Below are positions 41,150 through 50,012 of a DNA stretch of 64,000 nt, in pieces. Position numbers and translations under genes: made by a program. The first letter of the stretch is position 1; the number at the start of each line of letters is the position of its first letter. Source of the DNA: Streptomyces reniochalinae (lineage in GTDB: Bacteria; Actinomycetota; Actinomycetes; Streptomycetales; Streptomycetaceae); contig NZ_QOIM01000037.1 in the NCBI RefSeq assembly GCF_003323735.1, positions 62,001-126,000 of the forward strand. The letters run 5' to 3'. The notes under the pieces are model-generated. The model was not told the origin of the DNA. It worked only from the letters and a program-made list of their open reading frames with translations, and ran no database searches.

Positions 41150-42721
41150 ATGGGGGTTTGCGATGCTATTGGACCAGTTTCTCCACCTTCCGGGTCGCTG
41201 CCCATGACCTCTCCGCACCTGCCGAAAGTGGCTGGAATCGAACCAGCGGTTTCCTCGAATTCCCCGACGTCCCCTGCTTCGTCGGCGCCCGCCGAATCCG
41301 CGGCATCGGCCGCACCAGCCGCACCGCCCACCTCCCCCGCCCCTCCCACAGCAGTCCGGGCCACCGCCGTACCGGGAACGGCACCGCCGCCACCGGATCC
41401 CCGCTCCCCGCAGGGCCATCCACAGGGCGACCCGCCTGAGACGAACCCCGGCTCGCCCGCGGACCGCAAACGGATCTGCGACCTGTCCTGCCTGCTCGAC
41501 CTGACCACCCGGCTGGCGCGCACCGACCACTTCGACGCCGCACTGCGCGAGACGCTGCGGGCCGGCGGCACCCTGCTCGGCGCCCCGCGCGGCCTGGTCG
41601 TCCTCGAACCCGGCACGCACCCCGGCGCCGCCCACGGGCCGGTGCCCGAACAGATCCTCGGCATGGGCCTGGGCCGCGCCGAACTGGGCGAGCTGGAGAC
41701 CGTCCCCGCCCCCTCCCCGCCGGCCGGAGCGCCCGGTACCGACCACGAGCCCGGCGTCGCCTGCCCCGACCTCGCCGCCGCCCCCGACCTGGGCGCACAG
41801 CACCGGCAGGTCGCCGCCCGCCTCGGCTACTCCGCCACCTACACGGTGCCGCTCACCACCGGCTCCGGCGCCCGCGTGGGCACGGCCGTCTGGCTCTACG
41901 ACGAGCCGGGCGAGCCCACCGTGCGCCAGCGGGAGCTGCTGGGCGGCTACCTGCGGTACGCCACCGAGCACTGCGCCCACCTGAGCGAACTCGCCCGCAT
42001 GCGCGAGGAGTCGGCGGCGCTCACCGCGGAACTGCTGCCCAGCGCGCTGCCCCGGCTTCCCGGAGTCACGCTCGCGGTGCGGCACCGTACGAGCCCGTCC
42101 GGCGGCGGCGACTGGTTCGACGCTCTCGCGCTGCCCGACCGGGCGGTGGGGCTGGCCGTCGGCTCCGTCACCGGAAGCGGCCCCGCAGCGGTGGCCGCCA
42201 TGGGGCGGCTGCGCGCCTCCCTGCGCGCGTACGCGGTGATGGAGGGCGAGGATCCGGTCGCCGTCCTGTCCGACCTGGAGCTGCTGTTGCGGCTGACCGA
42301 GCCGGCCGCCTCGGCGACAGCCCTGTTCGCGTACGCCGAGCCGGCGGCGCGCAAGGTGCTGCTCGCCGGGGCCGGGCACTGCGCGCCCCTGATCGTGGGG
42401 CCGCGCCGCGTCGAGCCGGTGGAGACGGCCGTCTCGGCGCCGCTGGGGATGCTGGCGTGCTGGGAGGCGCCCAGCGCCGAGGTCGTGCTGGGCGAGGGCG
42501 AAACGCTCCTGTGCTACACCGACGGGCTGCTGCACCGCACGGGCCAGTCCATGGACCGCGCCTTCGCGCGGCTGCGGTCGGCCGCCGCCGGTGCGCCGCG
42601 CGCCACGCGCGAGGACCCCGAGGCGCTGGTCGACCACGTCCTGCGCACCGTTCTGCCCGCGCCCCTGGCCGACCTGCCCGACCATCCCGAGGACGTCGTC
42701 CTGCTGGCCGCCCGCTTCTGA
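41150..42721 (+). CDS. RsbU-like PP2C domain protein with GAF, degenerate active site
   Basis: Start placed at ATG 41150 (MGVCDAIGPV) with GCGGAG ten bases upstream; ATG 41204 is an alternative. 523 residues: an N-terminal Pro/Ala-rich stretch, a GAF-like domain (about 125-290; DLTTRLARTDHFDAALRETLRAGGTLLGA, YTVPLTTGSGARVGTAVWLYDEP), then a SpoIIE/PP2C domain (about 315-520). The first metal motif SGGGDWFDAL is kept, but the second, normally GDVxGHG, reads VGSVTGSGPAA, losing the Asp and His. TDGLLHRTG and PEDVVLLAARF are present near the end. Phosphatase activity is doubtful, and it may act as a sensor or decoy in partner switching. Confidence 0.85.
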   Translation: MGVCDAIGPVSPPSGSLPMTSPHLPKVAGIEPAVSSNSPTSPASSAPAESAASAAPAAPPTSPAPPTAVRATAVPGTAPPPPDPRSPQGHPQGDPPETNPGSPADRKRICDLSCLLDLTTRLARTDHFDAALRETLRAGGTLLGAPRGLVVLEPGTHPGAAHGPVPEQILGMGLGRAELGELETVPAPSPPAGAPGTDHEPGVACPDLAAAPDLGAQHRQVAARLGYSATYTVPLTTGSGARVGTAVWLYDEPGEPTVRQRELLGGYLRYATEHCAHLSELARMREESAALTAELLPSALPRLPGVTLAVRHRTSPSGGGDWFDALALPDRAVGLAVGSVTGSGPAAVAAMGRLRASLRAYAVMEGEDPVAVLSDLELLLRLTEPAASATALFAYAEPAARKVLLAGAGHCAPLIVGPRRVEPVETAVSAPLGMLACWEAPSAEVVLGEGETLLCYTDGLLHRTGQSMDRAFARLRSAAAGAPRATREDPEALVDHVLRTVLPAPLADLPDHPEDVVLLAARF

Positions 42722-42781
42722 GCCACCGCACCGCCCGCACCGGAGCTTCGCCGTCCCACCGGACTGGCACGCCCGTACGCC

Positions 42782-42831
42782 CGCGCAGGTCGTTACGCCC
42801 CGCGCACGTCGTTACGCCCCGCGCAGGTCGT
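42782..42831. repeat. 19-bp tandem repeat between phosphatase and aminopeptidase genes
   Basis: CGCGCAGGTCGTTACGCCC at 42782, CGCGCACGTCGTTACGCCC at 42801 and a partial CGCGCAGGTCGT at 42820 form a tandem array of period 19. The rest of the 376-base gap (42722-43097) holds degenerate GAGGGGCCGAGCG-type repeats and no gene. Confidence 0.8.
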
Positions 42832-43097
42832 ACCGCGCCCCCGCAGGCGGTCGCGTGCCCGTGGCCTCGGCGCTCCGTCCGAGGGGCCGAGCGGGGCCGC
42901 ACGAGGGGGGTCGTGCGCTCCGTCCGAAGGGGCCGTGCGCGGCCGCCCGAGAGGGCCGAGCGCGCCGCCCCAGAGGGCCGAGCGCCCCGCACGGGCCGCC
43001 GTCACTGCCGGGGAAGGTCACATCCGCACGGCTCTGGACCAGCCACATGCCACCCATACGATGGAAGGTGGTTTCATCCGTCGAACAGGAGGCAGAC

Positions 43098-44540
43098 GTG
43101 GCAGACGACGCCGCTGACGAGCAGCCGATCAAGCAGCGGAAGAACGGCCTGTACACGGGCGTCTCCGACGAGCTGGCCGAGAACATGAAGTCCGGCTGGG
43201 CGGACACCGAGCAGCACGGCCTGGAGCCGATCGCGCAGGCCGGCGAGCTCGCCGAGCGGCGCGAGAGGCTGTCGGCGCGATTCCCCGGCGAGCGGCTGGT
43301 CGTCCCGGCGGGCAACCTGAAGACCCGCTCCAACGACACCGAGTACCCCTTCAGGTCGTCCGTCGAGTACGCGTACCTGACCGGCGATCTGACCGAGGAC
43401 GGCGTGCTCGTCCTGGAGCCGACGGGTGCGCGCGGCCACACCGCCACGCTCTACCTCCTGCCGCGCTCCGACCGGGAGAACGGCGAGTTCTGGCTGGACG
43501 GCCAGGGCGAGCTGTGGGTCGGCCGGCGGCACAGCCTCACCGAGAGCGAGCAGCTCTACGGTCTGCCGTGTGCCGACGTACGCACCGTCACCGACGTGCT
43601 GCGACGGGCGAGCGGCCCGGTGCGCACCGTGCGGGGGTACGACGCCGGCGTCGAGGCGGCGCTGGCGGACAAGGTGACCGCCGAGCGGGACGAGGAGCTG
43701 CGCGGCTTCCTGTCCGAGATGCGGCTGGTCAAGGACGCGTTCGAGGTCGGCGAGCTGCAAAAGGCGGTCGACTCGACGGTGCGCGGTTTCGAGGACGTCG
43801 TCCGCGTGCTCGACAAGGCGCAGGCCACCTCCGAGCGCTACATCGAGGGCACGTTCTTCCTGCGCGCCCGCGTGGAGGGCAACGACGTCGGCTACGGCTC
43901 GATCTGCGCCGCGGGCCCGCACGCCACCACGCTGCACTGGATGCGCAACGACGGCCCCGTGCGCCCGGGCGAGCTGCTGCTGCTCGACGCCGGAGTGGAG
44001 ACCCATACCCTCTACACCGCCGACGTGACCCGCACCCTGCCGATCGACGGCCGCTTCACCGACCTCCAGCGCACGATCTACGACGCGGTGTACGAGGCGC
44101 AGGAGGCGGGCATCGCCGCCGTCAAGCCGGGCGCCAAGTACCTGGACTTCCACCACGCCGCACAGCGGGTGCTGGCCGCCAGGCTGGTCGAGTGGGGCCT
44201 GGTCGAGGGTCCGGTCGAGCGGGTGCTGGAGCTGGGTCTCCAGCGGCGCTGGACGCTGCACGGCACCGGGCACATGCTCGGCATGGACGTGCACGACTGC
44301 GCGGTCGCCCGGCGCGAGACCTACGCCGACGGCACCCTCGAGCCCGGCATGTGCCTGACCGTCGAGCCGGGGCTGTACTTCCAGGCGAACGACGAGACGG
44401 TGCCCGAGGAGTACCGGGGCATCGGCGTGCGCATCGAGGACGACATCCTGGTCACCGAGGACGGCAACCGCAACCTGTCCGCCGCGCTGCCCCGCAGCAG
44501 CTCCGCGGTGGAGAGCTGGATGGCGGAACTCAGGTCGTAG
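43098..44540 (+). CDS. pepP: Xaa-Pro aminopeptidase (aminopeptidase P)
   Basis: 480 residues from GTG 43098, five bases after AGGAGGCAGAC. N-terminal aminopeptidase P domain: RLSARFPGERLVVPAGNLKTRSNDTEYPFRSSVEYAYLTG. The pita-bread metallopeptidase domain has the ligand set LLLDAGVETHTLYTADVTRTLPIDG (two Asp), LHGTGHMLGMDVHDC (His), CLTVEPGLYF (Glu) and IGVRIEDDILVT (Glu). It removes N-terminal residues preceding proline and needs two metal ions, usually manganese. It has no signal peptide, so it is cytoplasmic. Confidence 0.96.
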   Translation: MADDAADEQPIKQRKNGLYTGVSDELAENMKSGWADTEQHGLEPIAQAGELAERRERLSARFPGERLVVPAGNLKTRSNDTEYPFRSSVEYAYLTGDLTEDGVLVLEPTGARGHTATLYLLPRSDRENGEFWLDGQGELWVGRRHSLTESEQLYGLPCADVRTVTDVLRRASGPVRTVRGYDAGVEAALADKVTAERDEELRGFLSEMRLVKDAFEVGELQKAVDSTVRGFEDVVRVLDKAQATSERYIEGTFFLRARVEGNDVGYGSICAAGPHATTLHWMRNDGPVRPGELLLLDAGVETHTLYTADVTRTLPIDGRFTDLQRTIYDAVYEAQEAGIAAVKPGAKYLDFHHAAQRVLAARLVEWGLVEGPVERVLELGLQRRWTLHGTGHMLGMDVHDCAVARRETYADGTLEPGMCLTVEPGLYFQANDETVPEEYRGIGVRIEDDILVTEDGNRNLSAALPRSSSAVESWMAELRS

Positions 44541-44732
44541 AGGCCGGCGAAGTCCTAAAATCCGAGCACGGCGGCGAGGTCAGGAGACACGAGCGACGAC
44601 AACGCGCCCGCTGAGCCTGTCACCGGCGAGCGGCCCCCGGCGGCCCGGCACCCGCCACCCGGCGGGTGATCCGCACCGGCGGGTGGCCCGCACCGACGAG
44701 TGGCCTGTCACCGACAAGGAAGAGAGCGCGCT

Positions 44733-45848
44733 TTGGTCTCCCGGATGAGGACCGGACTGCTGTCCGCGTTTCCCTTCCTCGCCATGGCCGTCGTCGGTGC
44801 CGCCGACATGGCGGGCGGGCCCGGGATCGGGTTGCAGCCGATGATGGCGCTCGGTCCCGCGTTCGCCGGTCTGACCGGTGGCAAACGGCGCACGGCCGCC
44901 GTCGGCGCGCTGGCGCTGGTGCTGACCGTCGCGCTGAGCCTCTACAACGGCCAGTTCGGGGAGCGGCGCGGCAACGCCACGCTGATCTCCGTCGCGGGCG
45001 TGTCGGTGGCGGCGCTGGTGGCCACCGCGATGCGGCAGCGGCGGGAGGCCGAGCTGGCCAACGTGCGCTCCATCGCGGAGGCCGCCCAGCGGGTGCTGCT
45101 GCGCCCGGTGCCGCGCAGCGCCGGGCGGCTGCGGGTCGCCGTCTCCTACACGTCGGCCGTCGCCGAGGCCCGGATCGGCGGCGACCTGTACGAGGTGGTC
45201 ACCTCGCCGCACGGCGTGCGCGTCATCATCGGGGACGTCCAGGGCAAGGGCCTGGAGGCCGTGGAGACCGCGGCCGTCGTGCTCGGCGCCTTCCGGGAGG
45301 CCGCCTACGACGAGGCGGACCTGCCCGCGGTGGGTGAACGCCTGGAGCGGGCGTTGGACCGGCACCTGCTGGGCGAGAAGTTCGTGACGGCGGTGCTGGT
45401 CGAGGTGGAGCACAGCGAGCGGCCCCGGACGGCGACGCTGCTCAACTTCGGTCACCCGGCGCCGCTCGCGGTCCGCCACGACGGCAGCGTCCACTTCGCC
45501 GAGCCGCCCCGCCGGTGCCTGCCGCTGGGCCTGGGCCTGCACGGCAGCGAGCCGCCCTTCCCGCACCAGGTGCCCTTCGCACCCGGCGACCAGCTGCTGC
45601 TCTACACCGACGGCGTCACCGAGGCCCGGGACGCCGACAACCACTTCTACCCCCTCGACCAGCGCGCCCACCTGCTCAAGGACCCCGACCCGGAGGGAGC
45701 GCTCGAGGCCGTCCACCAGGACATCGAGGAACACGTGCGCTCCCCCCTCAACGACGACGCGGCGATGCTGCTGCTGCGCTACCGCAACTTCCGCGCCGGG
45801 CCCGAGCCCGCCACCCCCGAGGGCCAGCAGGTCGAGCCGAGCGCGTGA
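44733..45848 (+). CDS. RsbU-type PP2C serine/threonine phosphatase, membrane-anchored
   Basis: The start chosen is TTG 44733, after AAGGAAGAG; ATG 44745 is an alternative. 371 residues. Two or three N-terminal membrane segments (LLSAFPFLAMAVVGAADMAGG, MMALGPAFAGLTGG, AAVGALALVLTVALSLYNG, VAGVSVAALVATAM) precede a SpoIIE domain with intact metal motifs: ARIGGDLYEVV, VIIGDVQGKGLEAV, LYTDGVTEARD and LNDDAAMLLLRYR. It should dephosphorylate a STAS-type antagonist to free a sigma factor. The nearby RsbW-like gene on the opposite strand (46023-46466) is a plausible pathway partner. Confidence 0.92.
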   Translation: MVSRMRTGLLSAFPFLAMAVVGAADMAGGPGIGLQPMMALGPAFAGLTGGKRRTAAVGALALVLTVALSLYNGQFGERRGNATLISVAGVSVAALVATAMRQRREAELANVRSIAEAAQRVLLRPVPRSAGRLRVAVSYTSAVAEARIGGDLYEVVTSPHGVRVIIGDVQGKGLEAVETAAVVLGAFREAAYDEADLPAVGERLERALDRHLLGEKFVTAVLVEVEHSERPRTATLLNFGHPAPLAVRHDGSVHFAEPPRRCLPLGLGLHGSEPPFPHQVPFAPGDQLLLYTDGVTEARDADNHFYPLDQRAHLLKDPDPEGALEAVHQDIEEHVRSPLNDDAAMLLLRYRNFRAGPEPATPEGQQVEPSA

Positions 45849-45945
45849 ACCGGTGCGTCGAGCCGGGCACGTGAACAGGTGCTCGGCCCGAGCACGTGAA
45901 CAGGTGCTCGGCCCGAGCACGTGAACAGGTGCTCGGGCCGAGCCG
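45845..45945. repeat. Tandem 25-bp palindromic repeats between convergent genes
   Basis: Units GTGAACAGGTGCTCGG-CCCGAGCAC start at 45871, 45896 and 45921 (the last slightly diverged), with a degenerate unit from 45845. Each contains the palindrome GTGCTCGG-C-CCGAGCAC. The first unit overlaps the phosphatase stop. Lying between convergent genes, the array may act as a two-way terminator. Confidence 0.9.
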
Positions 45946-46022
45946 GTACACCCGCGCGTCGGGCCGGCCGCCGCACGGATGCGTCGAGCCCGCGCGTCCG
46001 GCCGGCCGCGTGCACCGTTCGC

Positions 46023-46466
46023 TCAGAACGCGGGCAGCAGGGCCCCGTCGCGGCGGGCCAGTACCTTGTCGAAGCTGACGACCGCGCCGCCCCGCCCCGG
46101 CCGGTTGCAGAACCGCACATGATCGGCGAGGCACTCGATCAGATGGAGGCCGCGCCCGCTCTCCGCCTCGTTCCCGCACCGCACCGGGTCGTACCCGGCG
46201 GGAAAACCGGGCCCCGTGTCGGCCACCTCGATGCGGCAGCGGTCGCCCTCCAGATAGGCGGACACGCGGTAGGCACCCGCCAGATCACCGGCCGCGCTGC
46301 CGTGCTCGACGGCGTTCGCGCACGCCTCGGACAGGGCGAGGCACATGTCGTAGGCCACGTCGGGGTCTACTCCGGCCGCTTCCATGGAGCTCAGCAGAAG
46401 GTGCCGCGCGAGCGGCACGCTGGCGGCTTCGCGCCGTAGCCGGAGAGACCACCACAGGCTGCTCAT
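46023..46466 (-). CDS. RsbW-like ATP-binding anti-sigma factor kinase
   Basis: Start ATG 46466 (MSSLWWSLRLRREAASVPLARHLLL) after GGAGGG; 147 residues, the usual size. The HATPase motifs are LALSEACANAVEHGS (N-box), IEVADTGPGFP (G1) and EAESGRGLHLIECLADHV (G2). Such proteins bind a sigma factor and phosphorylate a STAS antagonist, with an RsbU-type phosphatase reversing the modification. Two RsbU-type genes are to the left, the closest being convergent with it. Confidence 0.93.
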   Translation of the reverse strand: MSSLWWSLRLRREAASVPLARHLLLSSMEAAGVDPDVAYDMCLALSEACANAVEHGSAAGDLAGAYRVSAYLEGDRCRIEVADTGPGFPAGYDPVRCGNEAESGRGLHLIECLADHVRFCNRPGRGGAVVSFDKVLARRDGALLPAF

Positions 46467-46687
46467 GCTCACCCTCCATGCGGCTCGACACACGGGTTAC
46501 CTATTGCCTGCGTGTCCGAGCACTACTCGGGCGCGTCGCGATGACCCTCGTACGGCGGAAACCGCGCGCCGTGCGGACCCTCCACCCGGCCCGCACCCGC
46601 CGTACGCCCGAGCCCCCCGCCTGCGGTACACCGGGGCCTGTACCTGCCGTATACCGGAAGCGGACGCGGTGAGATGATGGCGCCGCC

Positions 46688-47572
46688 ATGACTGCCGGAG
46701 CGGACCTGAGACTGCTGCGGGCCGCGGTGTTCGCCGCGGCCTGTGTCACCGTGTCCGCCGCCGGTCACGTCCTCGCCGCGGGCACGATGGTCCCGCTGGT
46801 TCCGCTCGCGCTGGGGTTCGGCTGCGTGTTCGCGCTCGCCGTGGCCCTCGCCGGCCGGGAGCGCTCGCTGCCGGGCATCGCCGGGCTCCTCACGCTGGGC
46901 CAGTTCGCCCTGCACCTGCTCTTCTCCTTCGGCACGATGGGGGCCCAGGGCTCCACACGGGCGGCCGCGGGCACGCGCCCCGGCCCCCCGGGCGGCCCGG
47001 GCGGGGTGCGGGAGCTGGCCGGAAAGCTGCTGTGCAACCACAGCGCGGCGGGCATGAGCGAGGCCGACGCGCGCCGGGTCGTCTCCCGCGCGGGGCTCGA
47101 CCCTGACACCGCCGCCTCCGCGGCGGGCAGCGGCCCGGCCGGGCACTCCGCACACCACGCCGCGCACGCGGCCTCCTCGGCGCCCTTCCCCGACACCCCG
47201 CTCGACTGCCTGCGGGGCGCGGCGCGTGCCGCCGTCGGCATGTTCGACGCCCCGATGCTTCTCGGCCACCTGTGCGCGGCACTGCTGCTCGGCTGGCTGC
47301 TGCGGCGCGGCGAGGCGGCGCTGTGGCGGCTGGTGCGGCTGTCGGCCGACGCCGCCGACGCGGCCGACGAACTGGTGGCCGCGCTGGCCCTGAGCCGGGC
47401 TCTGGCCTACGTGCGGGCGTGGCACGCCGGGCTGCCGCCGAAGGCACCGGTACGGTCCGGCTTCTCCCGGCCACGTGACGAGCGGGCGCCCCGCTCCGTC
47501 ACGCTCGACCACACCGTCCACCGGCGCGGCCCGCCCGCGCGGACGGCGGACGCCTTCGCGCTCGCGGCCTGA
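46688..47572 (+). CDS. Integral membrane protein beside copper cluster, unknown function
   Basis: 294 residues from ATG 46688. Three N-terminal hydrophobic segments (LLRAAVFAAACVTVSAAGHVLAAGTM, VPLVPLALGFGCVFALAVALAG, GIAGLLTLGQFALHLLFSFGTMG) and one later (APMLLGHLCAALLLGWLLRRGE) flank an exterior-like loop containing HSAHHAAHAAS and several Met and His. The C-terminal 60 residues are basic and probably cytoplasmic. Placement directly before the copper-handling genes suggests a link to metal homeostasis, but no family is recognised. Confidence 0.75.
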   Translation: MTAGADLRLLRAAVFAAACVTVSAAGHVLAAGTMVPLVPLALGFGCVFALAVALAGRERSLPGIAGLLTLGQFALHLLFSFGTMGAQGSTRAAAGTRPGPPGGPGGVRELAGKLLCNHSAAGMSEADARRVVSRAGLDPDTAASAAGSGPAGHSAHHAAHAASSAPFPDTPLDCLRGAARAAVGMFDAPMLLGHLCAALLLGWLLRRGEAALWRLVRLSADAADAADELVAALALSRALAYVRAWHAGLPPKAPVRSGFSRPRDERAPRSVTLDHTVHRRGPPARTADAFALAA

Positions 47573-47929
47573 CGGCCCCGCACACGGACGACGACCGCCC
47601 CGCGCCCCCTCTTCTCTCCGCTCCGGCGCGCCGGTGAGCTGCGGCGACGGAGCCGCACCCGGCCACCCGTGGGCCGCACCCGGCCCGTGAGCCGTGCGCC
47701 TGTGTGCGCTCCCGTGTGCCGTACGCCTCAGTGCGGTTTCGCCGGCCTTCCGTGGCCGGCCGGAGCGCCTGCGCGGTCCGAGCGCCGTACGCGGCCGGAG
47801 CGCCGTGCGAGAGAGAGGGGCGCGTGGTCGGGCAGCTGCGCCGTGCGGGCCGTACCGCACGCCCGCGCGCTCGGGCACCCCGCCGGCACGCTGCCCGTCA
47901 TCCGTCCTGTCCGTCAGGAGCACACACCC
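47573..47929. other. Intergenic region upstream of the copper-binding gene
   Basis: 357 bases holding degenerate repeats of GCGCCGTxCGxGxCGGAGCGCC character. No gene or clear metal-responsive operator was recognised. Confidence 0.45.
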
Positions 47930-48646
47930 GTGAAGATCTCTTACCGCCGTGCCGTGACCGTCGGCGCGCTCGCCGCCGGCACCGTCGTGCTGGTCGCCGG
48001 ACCCGCCTCGGCGCACGTCAGCGTCGACCCGCAGGAGGCGCCCAAGGGCGGTTACAGCACCGTCAACTTCAAGGTCCCCAACGAGAAGGACGACGCCTCC
48101 ACCGTGAAGCTGGAGGTCACCTTCCCCGCCGACCACCCGCTGGCCTCCGTGATGCCGCAGCCGGTGCCCGGCTGGGACATCAAGGTCGACAAGAAGAAGC
48201 TGGACAAGCCGATCGAGACCCACGGCGAGAAGATCACCGAAGCCGTCTCGAAGGTCACCTGGAGCGGCGGCAAGGTCGAGCCGGGCGAGTTCCAGCAGTT
48301 CCCCGTCTCCATGGGCCAACTCCCCGAGGACGGGGACCAGCTCGTCTTCAAGGCCCTCCAGACCTACGACGATGACGACGTCGTACGGTGGATCGAGGAG
48401 CAGCGCAAGGGCGCGCCCGAGCCCGAGCACCCGGCGCCGGCGCTGAAGCTCGCCGCCGCCGAGGAGGACGGGAAGGCCGCGGGATCCGCGTCGGGCGACG
48501 GCAAGGCCACCGAGCAGACGGCGGCCTCCTCCGGCTCGGACGCCGGCTCCGACACCACCGCACGCGTCCTGGGCGTGGTGGGGATCGTCGTGGGCGTCGC
48601 CGGTATCGCCTTCGGCGTCCTGGCAGGCCGCCGCCGCGCCTCCTGA
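47930..48646 (+). CDS. YcnI-type (DUF1775) copper-binding protein
   Basis: 238 residues from GTG 47930 after CAGGAG. The signal peptide ends GPASA-HVSVDPQEAP, giving a mature N-terminal histidine, which in YcnI-family proteins forms the monohistidine copper site with a nearby acidic residue and Trp. The beta-sandwich domain contains GGYSTVNFKVPNEKDDASTVKLEVTFP and PVPGWDIKVDKKKLDKP. A Gly/Ser/Ala-rich linker and a C-terminal membrane anchor (VLGVVGIVVGVAGIAFGVLAGRRRAS) hold it on the outer face of the membrane. A strong hairpin follows, so it is probably transcribed separately from sco. Confidence 0.92.
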   Translation: MKISYRRAVTVGALAAGTVVLVAGPASAHVSVDPQEAPKGGYSTVNFKVPNEKDDASTVKLEVTFPADHPLASVMPQPVPGWDIKVDKKKLDKPIETHGEKITEAVSKVTWSGGKVEPGEFQQFPVSMGQLPEDGDQLVFKALQTYDDDDVVRWIEEQRKGAPEPEHPAPALKLAAAEEDGKAAGSASGDGKATEQTAASSGSDAGSDTTARVLGVVGIVVGVAGIAFGVLAGRRRAS

Positions 48647-48662
48647 TCCCACGGTCCGACGG

Positions 48663-48702
48663 GGGTGGTGCGGCCCGGCGCGTGAGCCGGGCCGCACCAC
48701 CC
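48663..48702 (+). terminator. Long GC-rich terminator hairpin after the YcnI gene
   Basis: Perfect 17-bp arms (GGGTGGTGCGGCCCGGC and its complement) with the loop GCGTGA, 17 bases after the stop. There is no U-tract, as is common in Streptomyces. Confidence 0.85.
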
Positions 48703-48814
48703 GCGGGGCCCCGCGTCCGCCCCCTACCCCTTTCGACACGGGCCCCGTCACGGCCCCGGTACCGACACCCGATACACCCACCGACCCCGAACCAGCACGA
48801 AGCGGATCACCACC

Positions 48815-49474
48815 ATGCGCACTACCAGAACGGTCCCGGCGGCAGCCGCCCTTGTCGCGGCCGCCGCCCTCGCCCTGACCGGCTGCGGCACCGACGCCGG
48901 CGGCAAGGCCGCCGACAAGCCGGCCACGGTCGAGAAGCAGGAGAAGGGCGGCACGGTCCTCGACCAGCCCTTCGACAAGCCCGACCTGACGCTCACCGAC
49001 ACCCGCGGCGACAAGTACGACTTCATCGAGGAGACCAAGGGCCACCCCACGCTCCTCTACTTCGGCTACACCAACTGTCCTGACGTCTGTCCGCTGACGA
49101 TGAGCAACATCGCGGTGGCCAAGTCGAAGCTGTCCAAGGAGGAGCAGAAGAAGCTGCGGGTCGTCTTCGTCACCACCGACCCCGAGCGGGACACCCCCGA
49201 GGAGCTCGGGAAGTGGCTGCGCGGCCAGGACCCGTCGTTCATCGGGCTGACCGGTGACTTCGACACCATCCAGGCGGGCGCCCGCAGCCTGGGCGTGAGC
49301 GTGGAGCCGTCGTACAAGAAGAAGAACGGCGACATCGTCTCCACCCACGGCGCCCAGGTGCTCGCCTTCTCCCCCAAGGACGACAAGGCGCACGTCCTCT
49401 ACACCGAGGGCAACACCGACCCGAAGATCCTCGACGGGGAACTCCCCCAGATCATCAAGGGGGAGAACCCGTGA
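48815..49474 (+). CDS. sco: Sco-family copper chaperone lipoprotein
   Basis: 219 residues from ATG 48815. Lipobox LTGC places the lipidated cysteine at residue 24. The thioredoxin-like domain has the copper-binding CPDVC at 88-92 (YFGYTNCPDVCPLTMSNIA) and the ligand His at 178 (GDIVSTHGAQVLAF). Sco delivers copper to the CuA site of cytochrome oxidase and, in Streptomyces lividans, also takes part in extracellular copper trafficking needed for development. Its stop overlaps the start of the next gene (GTGA), indicating coupled translation. Confidence 0.95.
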   Translation: MRTTRTVPAAAALVAAAALALTGCGTDAGGKAADKPATVEKQEKGGTVLDQPFDKPDLTLTDTRGDKYDFIEETKGHPTLLYFGYTNCPDVCPLTMSNIAVAKSKLSKEEQKKLRVVFVTTDPERDTPEELGKWLRGQDPSFIGLTGDFDTIQAGARSLGVSVEPSYKKKNGDIVSTHGAQVLAFSPKDDKAHVLYTEGNTDPKILDGELPQIIKGENP

Positions 49475-50001
49475 CCCCTCGCCCGCTCGGCGCCGCGGCC
49501 CGCCGTTCACTCGCCGCCACCGCGCTCGGCGCCGCCTGCGTTCTGGCCCTGGGCGCCTGCTCCTCGTCGTCCTCCTCTTCCTCGTCGTCCTCCTCGTCCG
49601 GCGAAAAGAAGGGGAGCGCCGAGACCTCGGGGCGCCCCGAGCTGAAGGTCAGCGGCGCCTACGTGCCGCAGCCGCCCACCGACAAGATGGCCGGCGGCTT
49701 CCTGACCGTGCGCAACAGCGGCGGCAAGGCCGACAAGCTCACCTCCGTCTCCACTGACGTGGCGGGCGAGGTCGAGATGCACGAGACGGTCGAACAGCAG
49801 ATGCGGCAGGTCGAATCCCTGCCGGTCCCCGCGCACGGAACTTTGAAACTGGCGCGCGGGGGCAACCATCTGATGCTCATGGAGCTCAAGCACAAGCCGG
49901 TCAAGGGCCAGACGGTCACCTTCGTCCTGCACTTCGCCAAGTCCGGCTCCGTCACGGTCAAGGCTCCCGTCGAGGCGACGAACTACACACCCGAGAAGTG
50001 A
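49471..50001 (+). CDS. ecuC: Extracellular copper chaperone PCu(A)C-type lipoprotein
   Basis: 176 residues from GTG 49471. The lipobox cysteine at 30 (LGAC) is followed by thirteen consecutive serines as a spacer. The PCuAC domain shows VEMHETVEQQM and GNHLMLMELKHKPVKGQ. The spacing from Met111 to His133 and Met135 matches the MX21HXM part of the family motif. It hands Cu(I) to Sco-type proteins. The poly-serine run is encoded by TCC/TCG/TCT codons and is a likely length-variable site. The gene lies in the same operon as sco and the CopC-CopD fusion. The ecuC name follows the S. lividans counterpart. Confidence 0.92.
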   Translation: MTPRPLGAAARRSLAATALGAACVLALGACSSSSSSSSSSSSSGEKKGSAETSGRPELKVSGAYVPQPPTDKMAGGFLTVRNSGGKADKLTSVSTDVAGEVEMHETVEQQMRQVESLPVPAHGTLKLARGGNHLMLMELKHKPVKGQTVTFVLHFAKSGSVTVKAPVEATNYTPEK

Positions 50002-50012
50002 GGTTCGCAGGC

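Noticed and set aside
46523..49510. A 995-codon leftward open frame antisense to the membrane protein, YcnI and Sco genes.
   Set aside because: The sense genes have signal peptides, metal motifs and ribosome binding sites; the antisense product is low-complexity Arg/Gly/Val.
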